A DNA stretch of 64,000 bases from QHVT01 sp036389275 (GTDB lineage: Bacteria > Acidobacteriota > Thermoanaerobaculia > Gp7-AA8): positions 1-64,000 of the forward strand of contig DASVQE010000081.1 in the NCBI GenBank assembly GCA_036389275.1, read 5' to 3'. A program made the translations under genes and the position numbers. This document shows positions 29,470 to 38,041 of the stretch, one piece after another (positions within the stretch are counted from its first letter, which is position 1; every line of letters starts with the position of its first letter). A model generated the notes under the pieces. That model was not told where the DNA came from. It saw nothing but the letters and a program-made list of their open reading frames with translations, and searched no databases.

Positions 29470-30423
29470 TTATCGCCGCTCTTCGATCAGCCGCGCGAGA
29501 TGGAAGCGCAGCGGCTCGAGCAGCGTGTAGCGCGAGGTGAGGCGGCTCTGCCGCTCGTTCTCGCCCTGAAACAGATCGCGCATGGTCACGGCGCGCTCGC
29601 GATACCACTGCTCGTCCACCTCGCCGCGCGCGCGCTTCTCGTCGAGCACGCCCATGATGCGCTCGCGGTCGACGATCTCCGGATGATGGTTCACGCCGAG
29701 AAAGCGCGGCATGGTGCCGCCGGCGTCGCGGGCCAGCTCGATCATCGTCAGCGCAGGACTGCCGGCCGCTTCGAAGGCGATCGGCAGCGACTTTCCTTCC
29801 GACTCGAGAATGAGATCGAAGAGCCGGTTGTCGACCACGCGGAAGTGCTGGCCGTCGGGCAGCTCGCGCGCGAACTGCGAGAACCAGGGATGCTTGAGCG
29901 CCTCGCGCGAGAGACGGTTCACCGGCATGCCGCTGCTCTTCTCCGCGCGCAGCTCCGGCCGCGCCACGCCCGACCAGCGGCAGACCAGGCCGAACGAGTG
30001 ACAGACCGCGAGCATGGCCGCGTTGGCGTCGGAGAGGATGTCGTCGAAGAGGCGGAACAGCGGCGCTTCCCACGCCTCCGACTCGTCGACGCCCTGGCTC
30101 CATTCATGTTTGCCGTCGTTGAGGCGCGGATCGAGATGTCCCGGCCCGCCGGTGCCGACGTAGAGTTGAAAGCGGCCGTTCGGCGATTCCGGCAGCGCGT
30201 GCCGCCGCCGCACGTCGTACGAGAGCACGCGCACCTTCGCGCCGATCGACGCCAGCTCCGGCGCGAGCGACTCCGCCGCCTCGCGCACCGCCCGCACCAG
30301 CGAGTCGTGCCCGACATTCGGCCACGAGTGGTTCATGTCGAGCAGCGCGACGTCGATGCAATCGCGCCGCGCCTCCGGCACGGAGTCGTCGACGCGCAGG
30401 TATTCGAAGGAGGAGGCGTTCAT
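29470..30423 (-). CDS. Class I glutamine amidotransferase-like protein
   Basis: A 317-residue protein with a class I glutamine amidotransferase fold. The likely triad is Cys141 in AVCHSFG, His247 and Glu249 in LGVNHHPEIVD, and the oxyanion loop is YVGTGGPGHLDPR. The nucleophile loop AVCHSFG differs from the common G-x-C-x-G-x-Q, so it belongs to a divergent branch. The chain is longer than a bare domain, with a helical C-terminal part. It is 17 bp after the GCS2 ligase gene and 7 bp before yvcK. It probably supplies ammonia to, or cleaves a product of, the two ligases upstream. The substrate is unknown. Confidence 0.82.
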   Translation of the reverse strand: MNASSFEYLRVDDSVPEARRDCIDVALLDMNHSWPNVGHDSLVRAVREAAESLAPELASIGAKVRVLSYDVRRRHALPESPNGRFQLYVGTGGPGHLDPRLNDGKHEWSQGVDESEAWEAPLFRLFDDILSDANAAMLAVCHSFGLVCRWSGVARPELRAEKSSGMPVNRLSREALKHPWFSQFARELPDGQHFRVVDNRLFDLILESEGKSLPIAFEAAGSPALTMIELARDAGGTMPRFLGVNHHPEIVDRERIMGVLDEKRARGEVDEQWYRERAVTMRDLFQGENERQSRLTSRYTLLEPLRFHLARLIEERR

Positions 30424-30440
30424 CGCAGGCGAGGTCGCGT

Positions 30441-31547
30441 CTACACGACCCCGTGCTCGGTCTCTTTCACGATGTAGTCCACCACCGCCCGCAGGTCGTT
30501 GGTCTCGTTGTAGACGGCGAGCTGGCGGTCCGCGCCGGGGCCGCGCTGCACGATCTCGCGGGCGTAGTAGACGTCGTGGCGCGAGCCGAGCTCGTCGAGG
30601 ACGTCGTCGACGAACTCGAGCAGCTCGTCGAGCAGGGCCGTGTACTGCACCTCTTGCCGTTTGCCGAAGTCGATGAGCTTGCCGCTGGTGCCGAAGCGCG
30701 CGGCGCGCTGCTTGTTCTCGTTGAGCAGCACGCGGCGGTAGTGGCGCCAGCCCATGTTCTTTTTGTAGATGCGATAGAGCTTGACGGTCAGCGCCTGGAA
30801 GAGCGCGGCGAAGCAGATGGTCTCGTCGACGCGCATCGGCACGTCGCAGATGCGGAACTCGAGCGTCGGGAAGAAGGGATGCGGGCGGACGTCCCACCAG
30901 ATCTTCTTCGGGTTGTCGATGCAGTTCGTGCGCACCAGCGACTCCACGTAGTCGTCGTAGTCGCTGAGGCGGTCGAAGTGGTCGGGCAGGCCGGTGCGCG
31001 GGAAGCGCTCGAAGACTTTCGCGCGATAGCTCTTCCAGCCGGTGTTCTGTCCGCACCAGAACGGCGAGTTCACCGACAGGGCGAAGACGTGCGGCAGGAA
31101 GTAGCGCGTGGCGTTCATCACCTGGATGCGCGTCTCCGGATCCTCGACGGCCACGTGCACGTGCAGTCCGAAGATGAGGTTCGCGCGGGCGAGCATCTGC
31201 AGCTCGTACACGAGCTGCTCGTAGCGCACGTTCTCGGTGATCGGGACGTCTTTCCAGTGCGAGATCGGGTGCGTGCCGGCGGCGGCGATGCAGAGACCGT
31301 TCTCGCGGGTGAGGGTGATGATCTCGCGGCGCAGCCGGGTGATCTCGCGGCGCGCCTCGTCGACGTTGCGGCAGATCGGCGTACCGACCTCGATCACCGC
31401 GTCGTGCATCTCCCGCTTGATCTCGTCCTTGAGCCGCTTCTCACCTTCGGCGAAGAGCTCGTGGATGTGCGACTTGAGCTCGCGCGAGAACGGATCGACG
31501 ACCTGAAACTCTTCCTCGATCCCGAGCGTGAACGTCGGTTCCGGCAT
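30441..31547 (-). CDS. Carboxylate-amine ligase of the GCS2 family (YbdK-like)
   Basis: A 368-residue GCS2-family ligase related to gamma-glutamyl-cysteine ligase and E. coli YbdK. The motif LGIEEEFQVV near residues 8-17 and the FGLHVHVAV segment carry the acidic and His residues that bind Mg-ATP in this family, and EFRICDVPM continues the pattern. These enzymes join a carboxylate to an amine through an acyl-phosphate. It sits 9 bp after an ATP-grasp gene and 17 bp before an amidotransferase gene, a combination of amide-bond-forming enzymes. It is probably not a glutathione enzyme, because no gshB-type partner with that pattern is evident. Confidence 0.9.
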   Translation of the reverse strand: MPEPTFTLGIEEEFQVVDPFSRELKSHIHELFAEGEKRLKDEIKREMHDAVIEVGTPICRNVDEARREITRLRREIITLTRENGLCIAAAGTHPISHWKDVPITENVRYEQLVYELQMLARANLIFGLHVHVAVEDPETRIQVMNATRYFLPHVFALSVNSPFWCGQNTGWKSYRAKVFERFPRTGLPDHFDRLSDYDDYVESLVRTNCIDNPKKIWWDVRPHPFFPTLEFRICDVPMRVDETICFAALFQALTVKLYRIYKKNMGWRHYRRVLLNENKQRAARFGTSGKLIDFGKRQEVQYTALLDELLEFVDDVLDELGSRHDVYYAREIVQRGPGADRQLAVYNETNDLRAVVDYIVKETEHGVV

Positions 31548-31556
31548 GGGCGCAGT

Positions 31557-32516
31557 CTACACGGGTGTGGTGACGTCCTTCTTCACGTCGAGCGTCGAGG
31601 GCCAGTTGCCGGTGAGCTCGAACGTCTTCTCGCCGCGCACCATCTCGATGAGGACCTCGGCCATGTTCGTCACCATCCAGTCGAAGTTCTCCTGGCCGAC
31701 CGAGTGCACGTCGGCGTCGGGCGCGCAGTTCATGAAGTCGATGGCGTAGGGGACGCCGCCGCGCACCGCGAACTCGACGGTGTTCATGTCGTAGCCGAGG
31801 CCGACGCAGAGCGCGAGCGCGTCGCGGCGGATGCGCTCCTCGAACTCCGGATTCATCGGCGGCGGATTCTTCACGTAGCGCTCGTGGAACGGCGACTTCG
31901 GGTCGTAGGCCATGATGCGCACGCGGCTGCGGCCGAGGACGTAGCAGCGGTAGTAGAGCTCGAACTCGATCGCTTCCTGCGCCATCATGGTGAGGTCGCG
32001 GGTCTGGTCGTACGCGGCGAAAAACTCGCGCGGGTCGTGGACCTTGTAGACGTCTTTCCAGCCGCCGCCGTAGGCCGGCTTCATGAAGATCGGCCAGCCG
32101 AGATAGGCGAACACTTCGTCCCAGTTGACGAAGCGCATGTTGCGGAAGGACTGGTCGCCGGTGTTGGGCGGATGCTCCTTGTGCGGCAGCAGCACGGTCT
32201 TCGGCACGGCCACGTTCACCGACTTGGCGACGAGGTTGTCGAAGAACTTGTCGTCGGCCGACCACCAGATCGGGTTGTTGACGATGCGCACGCCCGACGC
32301 CGCCGCGCACTTGAGGTACGTGCGGTAGAACGGCACTTCGTGGCTGATGCGATCGAGGATGAGGTCATACGGGAAGACGCCGTCGTCTTTGAGATACGAG
32401 ATCTCGGCCGGCGACGCCTCGACGTCGTCACCGCCGCGCGCGTTGATCGCGTCGATCAACGCCCACGGAAACGTGTCTTCCATTCCGAACAGAACGGCGA
32501 TTTTCTTCTTGCGCAT
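31557..32516 (-). CDS. ATP-grasp ligase
   Basis: A 319-residue ATP-grasp enzyme, the first gene of the minus-strand operon. Features include the N-terminal KKIAVLFGMEDTFPWALI, the ATP-binding segment IFMKPAYGGGWKDVYKV, and the metal-binding AIDFMNCAPDAD with its Asp and Asn. ATP-grasp ligases form amide bonds by acyl-phosphate chemistry, as in RimK and D-Ala ligase. The adjoining GCS2 ligase and amidotransferase suggest a short peptide-like or amidated product. The start (ATG at 32516) is divergent from the esterase gene with a 50 bp gap that contains one TATAGAAT promoter-like box. Confidence 0.88.
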   Translation of the reverse strand: MRKKKIAVLFGMEDTFPWALIDAINARGGDDVEASPAEISYLKDDGVFPYDLILDRISHEVPFYRTYLKCAAASGVRIVNNPIWWSADDKFFDNLVAKSVNVAVPKTVLLPHKEHPPNTGDQSFRNMRFVNWDEVFAYLGWPIFMKPAYGGGWKDVYKVHDPREFFAAYDQTRDLTMMAQEAIEFELYYRCYVLGRSRVRIMAYDPKSPFHERYVKNPPPMNPEFEERIRRDALALCVGLGYDMNTVEFAVRGGVPYAIDFMNCAPDADVHSVGQENFDWMVTNMAEVLIEMVRGEKTFELTGNWPSTLDVKKDVTTPV

Positions 32517-32534
32517 GAGCGGTGCGGCGGATCG

Positions 32535-32543
32535 TATAGAATC
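32535..32543. promoter_or_regulatory. Shared promoter box between ATP-grasp operon and esterase
   Basis: TATAGAATC lies in the 50 bp between the divergent starts. Read rightwards, TAGAAT (32537-32542) is a -10 for the esterase, leaving a ~17 nt leader. Read leftwards, TCTATA could be a -10 for the ATP-grasp operon. The same arrangement is seen at ligase/mdh and at 41169-41180. Confidence 0.45.
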
Positions 32544-32566
32544 GCCGACCTTCGAGCAACGCCGTC

Positions 32567-33274
32567 ATGTTTCGCGATTACTTCCAGTGGTACAGCCCTT
32601 CGCTCGGGCGGGTAATGGAGGCGCTCTGGTTCGGCAAGTTCGGCCGGCCGGTGATGCTCTTCCCGACCTCCTCCGGCCGCTACTACGAGAACGAGGATTT
32701 CGGCCTGGCCGGCTCGCTCGCGGACAAGGTCGACGCCGGCGAGATCCAGCTCGTGCTGGTCGAGTCGGTGAACGACGAGAGCTGGTACAACAAGGGCGTG
32801 CATCCGGCGGTGCGCGCCGCGCGGCACGTGCAGTACGACAACTATCTGCGCCACGAGATGGTGCCGTACATCTACAACCGCGCGCAGCGCGGCGACCTGG
32901 CGGTGTACGGCGCGAGCTTCGGCGCGTATCACGCCGCGAATTTCGCCGCGCGCTATCCCGACGTCGTCAGCCGGGCCGTGCTCTTCTCCGGCGTCTACGA
33001 CATCCGCTCCTTCGTCGACGGCTACCGGGACGACAACTGCTACTTTCACAGTCCCGTCGCCTACATCGCGAACATGGATGCGGAATGGGCGGGCAAGCTC
33101 TCGCGCGTCGAATGGGTGATCGCCACCGGCGAGCACGATTCGCTCGTGCAGAACAACCGCGAGTTCTCCTCGCTGCTCTGGTCGAAAGGGATCCCCAACC
33201 ACCTGGAGATCTGGCCCGGCGTCTTCGGCCATGACTGGCCGTGGTGGCGGGAACACCTGCGGCGGTTCGTGTAG
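32567..33274 (+). CDS. Alpha/beta-hydrolase esterase linked to the amidoligase operon
   Basis: A 235-residue alpha/beta-hydrolase of the putative esterase type. The nucleophile is Ser117 in GASFGAYHA. The catalytic His is probably His222 in FGHDWPWW, and the acid is the Asp of GEHDSLVQ. There is no signal peptide, so it should be cytoplasmic. It is divergent from the ATP-grasp/GCS2/amidotransferase operon and may share its promoter region. Esterases of this kind are known to occur beside GCS2 and ATP-grasp ligases, which suggests that the pathway removes an ester or processes the ligase product. The substrate is unknown. Confidence 0.85.
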   Translation: MFRDYFQWYSPSLGRVMEALWFGKFGRPVMLFPTSSGRYYENEDFGLAGSLADKVDAGEIQLVLVESVNDESWYNKGVHPAVRAARHVQYDNYLRHEMVPYIYNRAQRGDLAVYGASFGAYHAANFAARYPDVVSRAVLFSGVYDIRSFVDGYRDDNCYFHSPVAYIANMDAEWAGKLSRVEWVIATGEHDSLVQNNREFSSLLWSKGIPNHLEIWPGVFGHDWPWWREHLRRFV

Positions 33275-33280
33275 GCGGGC

Positions 33281-33313
33281 GGTTCCTCGGGTGGTTGCCC
33301 ACTCCGAGGAACC
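33281..33313. terminator. TTCCTCGG-family hairpin between convergent genes
   Basis: GGTTCCTCGG (33281-33290), a 13 nt loop and CCGAGGAACC (33304-33313) form a perfect 10-bp stem. It is followed by two more CCGAGGAA units at an 8 nt period, up to the TAG stop (complement of 33328-33330) of the minus-strand gene. It lies between two convergent genes and may end both transcripts. No T-tract is present. Confidence 0.6.
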
Positions 33314-33327
33314 GAGGAACCGAGGAA

Positions 33328-34293
33328 CTACTTCTGCGCCGTCTTCTTCGCCATCAACTCGCGCAGCGTCGAGGCCGGAATACTGCCTTCGATGCGGATC
33401 GAGTCGTTCTTGCGGGTGACGTCGAAGCGGCGGAGGACGGAGACCATGTCGGGCGCCTTGTCCTTCACGGCCAGGCGCAGCGCCGAGAGGCCGCCGCGCA
33501 CGGTGTCTTCGAGGAGTTGCAGCGTGTCGGCGTCGCTGGAGATGCCGAAGGCGCCGAGCTCGAGCGAGTCGCCTTTGTCCGTGGCCCAGAGCGCCATCGT
33601 GGAGACGCTCTTCATGGCCATGGCGAGCGCTTCGCCGGCCTGACCCTTGCCGTGCGGCGAGGTGTTGCGGCCGAGGCGCTGCGCGCGCGTCACGTCGACC
33701 AGCGCCCACGCCGTGGCGTTGCTGTCGATGCGGGTCATGTCCATCGCCAGCGCGCCGGCGCTGCGGAAGCCCGCGCCGCCGCTGGTGCGCGCGGCCAGCG
33801 CCGCCGCCACCGCCCGCTCGTTGCCGAGCAGCGCCAGCGATGACGTCGGGAAGGCCACCGCGCCGTTCTCACCGTCGTCGTCGCGCTTGCTCTCCGGCAT
33901 CACGATGTAGCCGTTCTTCTTCGTGCCGCCGCGGGCCACGAGCGCATTCGTGAGGCGCTCCACGTTGAAGCGTCCTTCCGCGGCGATCAGCACATCCGCT
34001 TCGGAGCCGAGGTTCGTGCGCGGCGTGGTCGAGACCACCAGCACGTCGATGTCCTTCGTCGGCGAGAGGCCGGCGTCGGCGAGGAACTTCTGGGCGTCGC
34101 CGTCGACCGTCATCTTGTCGGTCTGCTGGAACAGCATCGACGAGAGCGGGCTGGTGCGCACGTCGCGCAGCTTGATCATGCCCACCGTGACCGCGTTCGG
34201 CGGCACGAGCGAGAGCGCGTCGTCCTTGGCGAGCGTCGGCAAGGCCAGCGTCGCGGCGAGGGCTGCAGAGAGTAAAACCATTTTGTGCTTCAT
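33328..34293 (-). CDS. Secreted protein, DUF3352-like
   Basis: A 321-residue secreted protein. The signal peptide covers about residues 1-22 (ending PTLAK). The mature chain begins DDALSLVPPNAVTVGMIKLRD, a pattern typical of DUF3352-like proteins, whose function is unknown. It has repeated alpha/beta character. The ATG at 34293 has a good AAGGAG at 34302-34307 (complement) with an 8 nt spacer. The upstream ABC permease gene ends at 34296, so it is probably cotranscribed with the ABC exporter. The stop codon is the TAG that abuts the TTCCTCGG hairpin. Confidence 0.75.
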   Translation of the reverse strand: MKHKMVLLSAALAATLALPTLAKDDALSLVPPNAVTVGMIKLRDVRTSPLSSMLFQQTDKMTVDGDAQKFLADAGLSPTKDIDVLVVSTTPRTNLGSEADVLIAAEGRFNVERLTNALVARGGTKKNGYIVMPESKRDDDGENGAVAFPTSSLALLGNERAVAAALAARTSGGAGFRSAGALAMDMTRIDSNATAWALVDVTRAQRLGRNTSPHGKGQAGEALAMAMKSVSTMALWATDKGDSLELGAFGISSDADTLQLLEDTVRGGLSALRLAVKDKAPDMVSVLRRFDVTRKNDSIRIEGSIPASTLRELMAKKTAQK

Positions 34294-34295
34294 CG

Positions 34296-35153
34296 TTAAA
34301 ACTCCTTTTTGGTAAAAAGCCACGACGCGATGATAAGGCAAACGACCCCGAATGCGGCAGTGGAAAGAAACGGTGCGGGAGTGAGCACACGCAAAACGCG
34401 CTCCGGCATCTCGTCGCCGCCCACGAAGGCGACCACGGCCTGCCCGAGCTCGGCGCTCTTCGGAAAGATCCAGTAAAGCGAGTTGATCAGCGTGGCCTGC
34501 CACTCCTTCGACACGGCCGCGGCGATCTTGTCGTGCGCCGCCAGCATCAGGCCGAAGAAGAAGATGCCGTACGAGGTCATGATCGACACCGCCGTGGACG
34601 AGGTCACCACCCCGACCAGGAACGCGAAGGCCAGCAGCACGGCGATCACCAGGAAGATGATTCCGCCGCCGAGGAGAAAACGCGGATGGACGACGTGCGT
34701 CTTCCAGGCCACGATCACCCAGATCGAGCCGATCAGGTAGAGCACGTTGCTGCCGGCCAGCAGCAGCCCGGCCACGTAGCGTGAGAGCAGCAGGTGCACG
34801 CGCGAGACCGGACGGGAGAGGTAGAGGTCGATGGTCCCTTTCTCCTGCATGCGCGGCACGAGGTGCGCCGTGGCGAAGATCGCCAGGAAGGTGCAGAGGA
34901 AGTAGAGGAAGACCGAGAAGCCCGACTCGAATCCGAGCACCAGCTTCTCGATGGAGATGGTGTCGGACGCGGAGACGTGTACGTCCTTGCCGAACAGCTT
35001 CGCGCCGGCCAGCGCACCGTCAACGATATCGAGATTGATTGCCGCGGCAAATATGATGATGAATAAGGTGGACAGGAAAAAGTAAGCGATTAACGTCCAG
35101 CGGGCCGCGGCCTCGCGGAAGACGTCTTCGATGTTTGCGGCAAGGGCTTTCAT
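34296..35153 (-). CDS. ABC-2 type transporter permease
   Basis: A 285-residue integral membrane protein with six predicted helices (for example LIAYFFLSTLFIIIFAAAIN, FLYFLCTFLAIFATAHLV and FGVVCLIIASWLF). The arrangement, with a large periplasmic loop after helix 1 and the RMQEKGTIDLYLSRPVSR segment after helix 2, fits ABC-2 family exporter permeases. It overlaps the ATPase gene by 4 bp (ATGA) and surely forms one transporter with it. The exported substrate is unknown; a secreted DUF3352-like protein is encoded 2 bp downstream. Confidence 0.88.
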   Translation of the reverse strand: MKALAANIEDVFREAAARWTLIAYFFLSTLFIIIFAAAINLDIVDGALAGAKLFGKDVHVSASDTISIEKLVLGFESGFSVFLYFLCTFLAIFATAHLVPRMQEKGTIDLYLSRPVSRVHLLLSRYVAGLLLAGSNVLYLIGSIWVIVAWKTHVVHPRFLLGGGIIFLVIAVLLAFAFLVGVVTSSTAVSIMTSYGIFFFGLMLAAHDKIAAAVSKEWQATLINSLYWIFPKSAELGQAVVAFVGGDEMPERVLRVLTPAPFLSTAAFGVVCLIIASWLFTKKEF

Positions 35154-36100
35154 GCGTGCGCTCCCACGGAGGCATGCTCCTCCGCCCGGATCAGGTCGAC
35201 GAAGACGTCCTCGAGGGTCGAGCGCACCGGCGTCAGCTCGGAGAGCACGCCGCCGCGCGCGCGGAGCTGGTCGACCAGCGCGTTGAGGTGCTGGAGGTCG
35301 CTCACCGAGAGGACCATGTGTCCGTTCAGCCGCTCGACGCCGGCGCCGCTCTCGCGGAACGCGGCCACCAGGCTCTCGTCGATCGGCGTCGCCACCATCT
35401 TGTACGTGGCCTTCGTGCGGGTCAGCTCGTCGACGGTGCCAAAGGCCGCCACCTTGCCGTTGCGCAGCACGGCCACGCGGTCGCAGGTGAGCTCGATCTC
35501 GGAGAGCAGGTGCGAGTTGAGCAGCACGGTCACGCCGCTCTTCGCTTCTTCGCGCAACAGGTCGCGGATCTCGCGGCGGCCGACCGGATCGACGCCGTCG
35601 GTCGGCTCGTCGAGGAGCAGCACCTTCGGCGAGTGGATCAGCGCGCAGGCGAGGCCGAGGCGCTGGGTCATGCCTTTCGAGAACTTCTTGATGCGCACGT
35701 CGGTCCACTGCGCGAGGCGCACGCGCTCGAGCAGCACCGGAATGCGCTGCGCGATCGCTTTCGAGTCCATGCCCGACATCCGCCCGAAGATCGACAGCGC
35801 CTGGCGCGCGGTCAGATAGTTCGGGATCTTGTGGCCCTCGGGCAAATATCCGACGCGGCGCCGCGACTCCGGATTGCGCACCGGCAGCCCGCCGATGGTG
35901 GCGGTGCCGGAGGTGGCGTGCGTCAGGCCGAGGAGAATCTTCACCGTGGTCGTCTTCCCGGCGCCGTTCGGCCCGAGGAGGCCGAACAGCTCGCCTTCAC
36001 CGACCGTGAAGTCGATCCCGTCGAGCGCCGTGATCTTCGGCTTCCCCATCGAAGACCGGTATTGCTTGCGGAGGCCCGAGACCTCGATCAGCGTGGTCAT
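35150..36100 (-). CDS. ABC transporter ATP-binding protein
   Basis: A 316-residue ABC-2 type ATPase. The Walker A is GPNGAGKTTT (about residues 37-46), the signature is FSKGMTQRLGLA, the Walker B is VLLLDEPTDGVDP, and the switch His is in LNSHLLSE. The C-terminal ~80 residues are the extra domain seen in drug- and copper-type exporters of this class. Overlap with the permease start shows translational coupling. A TATCCT box stands 6 nt upstream of the ATG, consistent with a leaderless operon start. Confidence 0.93.
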   Translation of the reverse strand: MTTLIEVSGLRKQYRSSMGKPKITALDGIDFTVGEGELFGLLGPNGAGKTTTVKILLGLTHATSGTATIGGLPVRNPESRRRVGYLPEGHKIPNYLTARQALSIFGRMSGMDSKAIAQRIPVLLERVRLAQWTDVRIKKFSKGMTQRLGLACALIHSPKVLLLDEPTDGVDPVGRREIRDLLREEAKSGVTVLLNSHLLSEIELTCDRVAVLRNGKVAAFGTVDELTRTKATYKMVATPIDESLVAAFRESGAGVERLNGHMVLSVSDLQHLNALVDQLRARGGVLSELTPVRSTLEDVFVDLIRAEEHASVGAHA

Positions 36101-36144
36101 ACGATGAGGATACGGGTACGCGGGAGGAAAGGTTGCGTGAGACG

Positions 36145-36759
36145 CTACCGCGTCCCGGAGCTCACCATCCTCTGCTCCACCACGTTCCAATCCACATTCG
36201 CCAGGAACGCCTCGATGTATTTCGGGCGCTCGCTCGGTTTGTAGTCGAGCAGGAAGGCGTGTTCCCAGACGTCCATGACCAGCAGCGGGACGAAGCCGGC
36301 TACGTTGCCGGTCTCGTGCAGGGTGATCCAGTGATTCGAGACGGTGCCGTTGGCCGGATCGAGAAAGCAGATCGCCCAGCCGACGCCGCGCATTTTGCCG
36401 ACGCCGACGAAGTCCGTCTTCCAGATCTCGTAGCTCGGGAAGCTCCGCTCGACCGCGGTGCGGAACGCGCCGCGCGGCGCATCGCCGCCACCCTGCCGCT
36501 TCATGTTGCCGAAGTAGTACTCGTGCAGGACCATGCCGTTGTACTCGAAGCCGAGGCGGCGCGTGAATTCGGAGTACGCCGGCATCTCCTCCTGATCGAC
36601 CTTGCCGTCGAAGAGGATCGTGGCGATGCGCTCGGTGAGCGTGTTCGTGTTGGTGACGTAGCCCTCGTACAGCTTGAAATGCATCTCCAGGGTCTCGTTC
36701 GAGATGCCGGTGAGGTCGGAGAGGTCGAAGGTTTTCGGCGCGTACGTTTTGAGCTGCAT
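36145..36759 (-). CDS. Superoxide dismutase, Fe/Mn family
   Basis: A 204-residue Fe/Mn superoxide dismutase. The four metal ligands fit His27 (MHFKLYEGYV), His79 (MVLHEYYFGNM), Asp163 and His167 (MDVWEHAFLLD). It converts superoxide to oxygen and hydrogen peroxide in the cytoplasm. The usual HHxxY pair at the first active-site helix reads MHFKLYEGY, a slightly divergent form. The gene lies 16 bp after the EgtB-like gene and 44 bp before the ABC ATPase start. Metal preference (Fe or Mn) cannot be set from the sequence alone. Confidence 0.94.
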   Translation of the reverse strand: MQLKTYAPKTFDLSDLTGISNETLEMHFKLYEGYVTNTNTLTERIATILFDGKVDQEEMPAYSEFTRRLGFEYNGMVLHEYYFGNMKRQGGGDAPRGAFRTAVERSFPSYEIWKTDFVGVGKMRGVGWAICFLDPANGTVSNHWITLHETGNVAGFVPLLVMDVWEHAFLLDYKPSERPKYIEAFLANVDWNVVEQRMVSSGTR

Positions 36760-36775
36760 GCCCGCAGCGGTGCAA

Positions 36776-38041
36776 TTAACGAGCGCAGCGGAATTTGGCG
36801 AAGACGAACGGGTAGCGCGGACGGAACCAGTTGCGGAACGAACGGCGCACCAGCTCGCGCGGCGTGACCGGCGAGGCGCCCTTCAGCACGTAGTGCGCGT
36901 CGTCGAAAAAATCGGCCGAGTATTGCGGGTACGTACGCATCGCCTCGAAGCCGGGAAAGCCGCCGAAGAGCGACGACGTCCACTCCCAGCCGTTGCCGGC
37001 GAGATCGTGCACGCCGAACGCGCTCGCGCCGCGCGCGTTGCCCGCGGCCACCGGATCGAACGATGCGAAATCGAAATTGCCGCGCAATGCGTCGGGCAGC
37101 TCCTCACCCCACGGGTACGACCGCTCCTCACCCGACGGTGTGCCGAACGCCGCCCGGTGATATTCCGCCTCGGACATCAAGCGCGCGCCGCGCCACTGCA
37201 CGTACGCCTCCGCTTCCGCGTGCGTGACGTAGACCGGCGCCTCGAGCGGCAACGGCATCGCCGCGAACATCCCGCGCCACTGCCATTCGTCTTCGTTGCG
37301 AATCCAGAAATGCGGCGCCGGCGCGCCGGTCGCTTCGACGTACTCGAGGTATTCGCCGTTGGTGACGTTGCGCGTGTCGATGGTGAACGCGTCGACGTCG
37401 ACGGTGAGCTGCGGGAACTCGTTGTCCCACCCGAACGTGCCGCGCGGCGCGCCGAGCGTGGCTTTGCCGCGCGGAATGGCGACGGGCGCATTCGCGACCG
37501 CGCGCGCATTCGGGATCGTCGTCGCGCGCGCGATCTTCTTCTCGTACGGCAGCGCGTGCAGCATGTAGACGAGCGTCTCCTGATGCATCAGCTCGTGCTC
37601 GATGACGGTGAAACACGCCTCGGCGGCGACGTCGTCGAGCGGCGCCTGCGCGAGCGCCTCTTCGATCATCGCGTCCGCCTTCGCGCCGTACGCCTGCACG
37701 ACGTCGCGATGCGGCCAGACGTCGCTCGGCGACTTCGCCGCGTCTTCCGACTCCGGATCGATGCCGCGCGCGAACAGCGTCTCGAACGCTGCGTCGATCC
37801 CGTCGCGGCGCAGCGCCAGCTTGATCAACGTGTTGACCGAAAACGCCGGCAGGTGCCCTTCGTAGAACACGATCGGATTGCGCAGCGCGATCGGGCGGTC
37901 GTAGTAGGCGTCGGGCGTGATCAGCGCGAAGAGCTCGCGCGTGCGATCTCGCGCCGCGCGATACCAGGCGGCGAGACCGTCGCGCGTGATGCCGTCGGGA
38001 AATGCGGGATGCCGCAGCGGCATCGTCATCGACTCAGGCAT
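36776..38041 (-). CDS. EgtB-like sulfoxide synthase / FGE-domain non-heme iron enzyme
   Basis: A 421-residue protein of the EgtB/OvoA/SenA class. An N-terminal DinB-like domain bears the iron-binding His63 and the HX3HXE motif HELMHQE (His149, His153, Glu155). The C-terminal FGE-sulfatase domain begins near residue 190 (AIPRGKATLGAPRGTFGWDN) and ends FVFAKFRCAR. Such enzymes join a thiol or selenol to histidine betaine with oxygen. No egtD or selenoneine partner (senB, senC) is near, so the substrate is open. The ATG at 38041 overlaps the PadR stop by 8 bp, implying coupling; 38029 and 38023 are alternative starts. SOD follows. Confidence 0.85.
   Translation of the reverse strand: MPESMTMPLRHPAFPDGITRDGLAAWYRAARDRTRELFALITPDAYYDRPIALRNPIVFYEGHLPAFSVNTLIKLALRRDGIDAAFETLFARGIDPESEDAAKSPSDVWPHRDVVQAYGAKADAMIEEALAQAPLDDVAAEACFTVIEHELMHQETLVYMLHALPYEKKIARATTIPNARAVANAPVAIPRGKATLGAPRGTFGWDNEFPQLTVDVDAFTIDTRNVTNGEYLEYVEATGAPAPHFWIRNEDEWQWRGMFAAMPLPLEAPVYVTHAEAEAYVQWRGARLMSEAEYHRAAFGTPSGEERSYPWGEELPDALRGNFDFASFDPVAAGNARGASAFGVHDLAGNGWEWTSSLFGGFPGFEAMRTYPQYSADFFDDAHYVLKGASPVTPRELVRRSFRNWFRPRYPFVFAKFRCAR

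Noticed and set aside
30453..32615. 720-residue plus-strand frame across the GCS2 and ATP-grasp genes
   Set aside because: Antisense shadow of two well-recognised enzymes; no family features.
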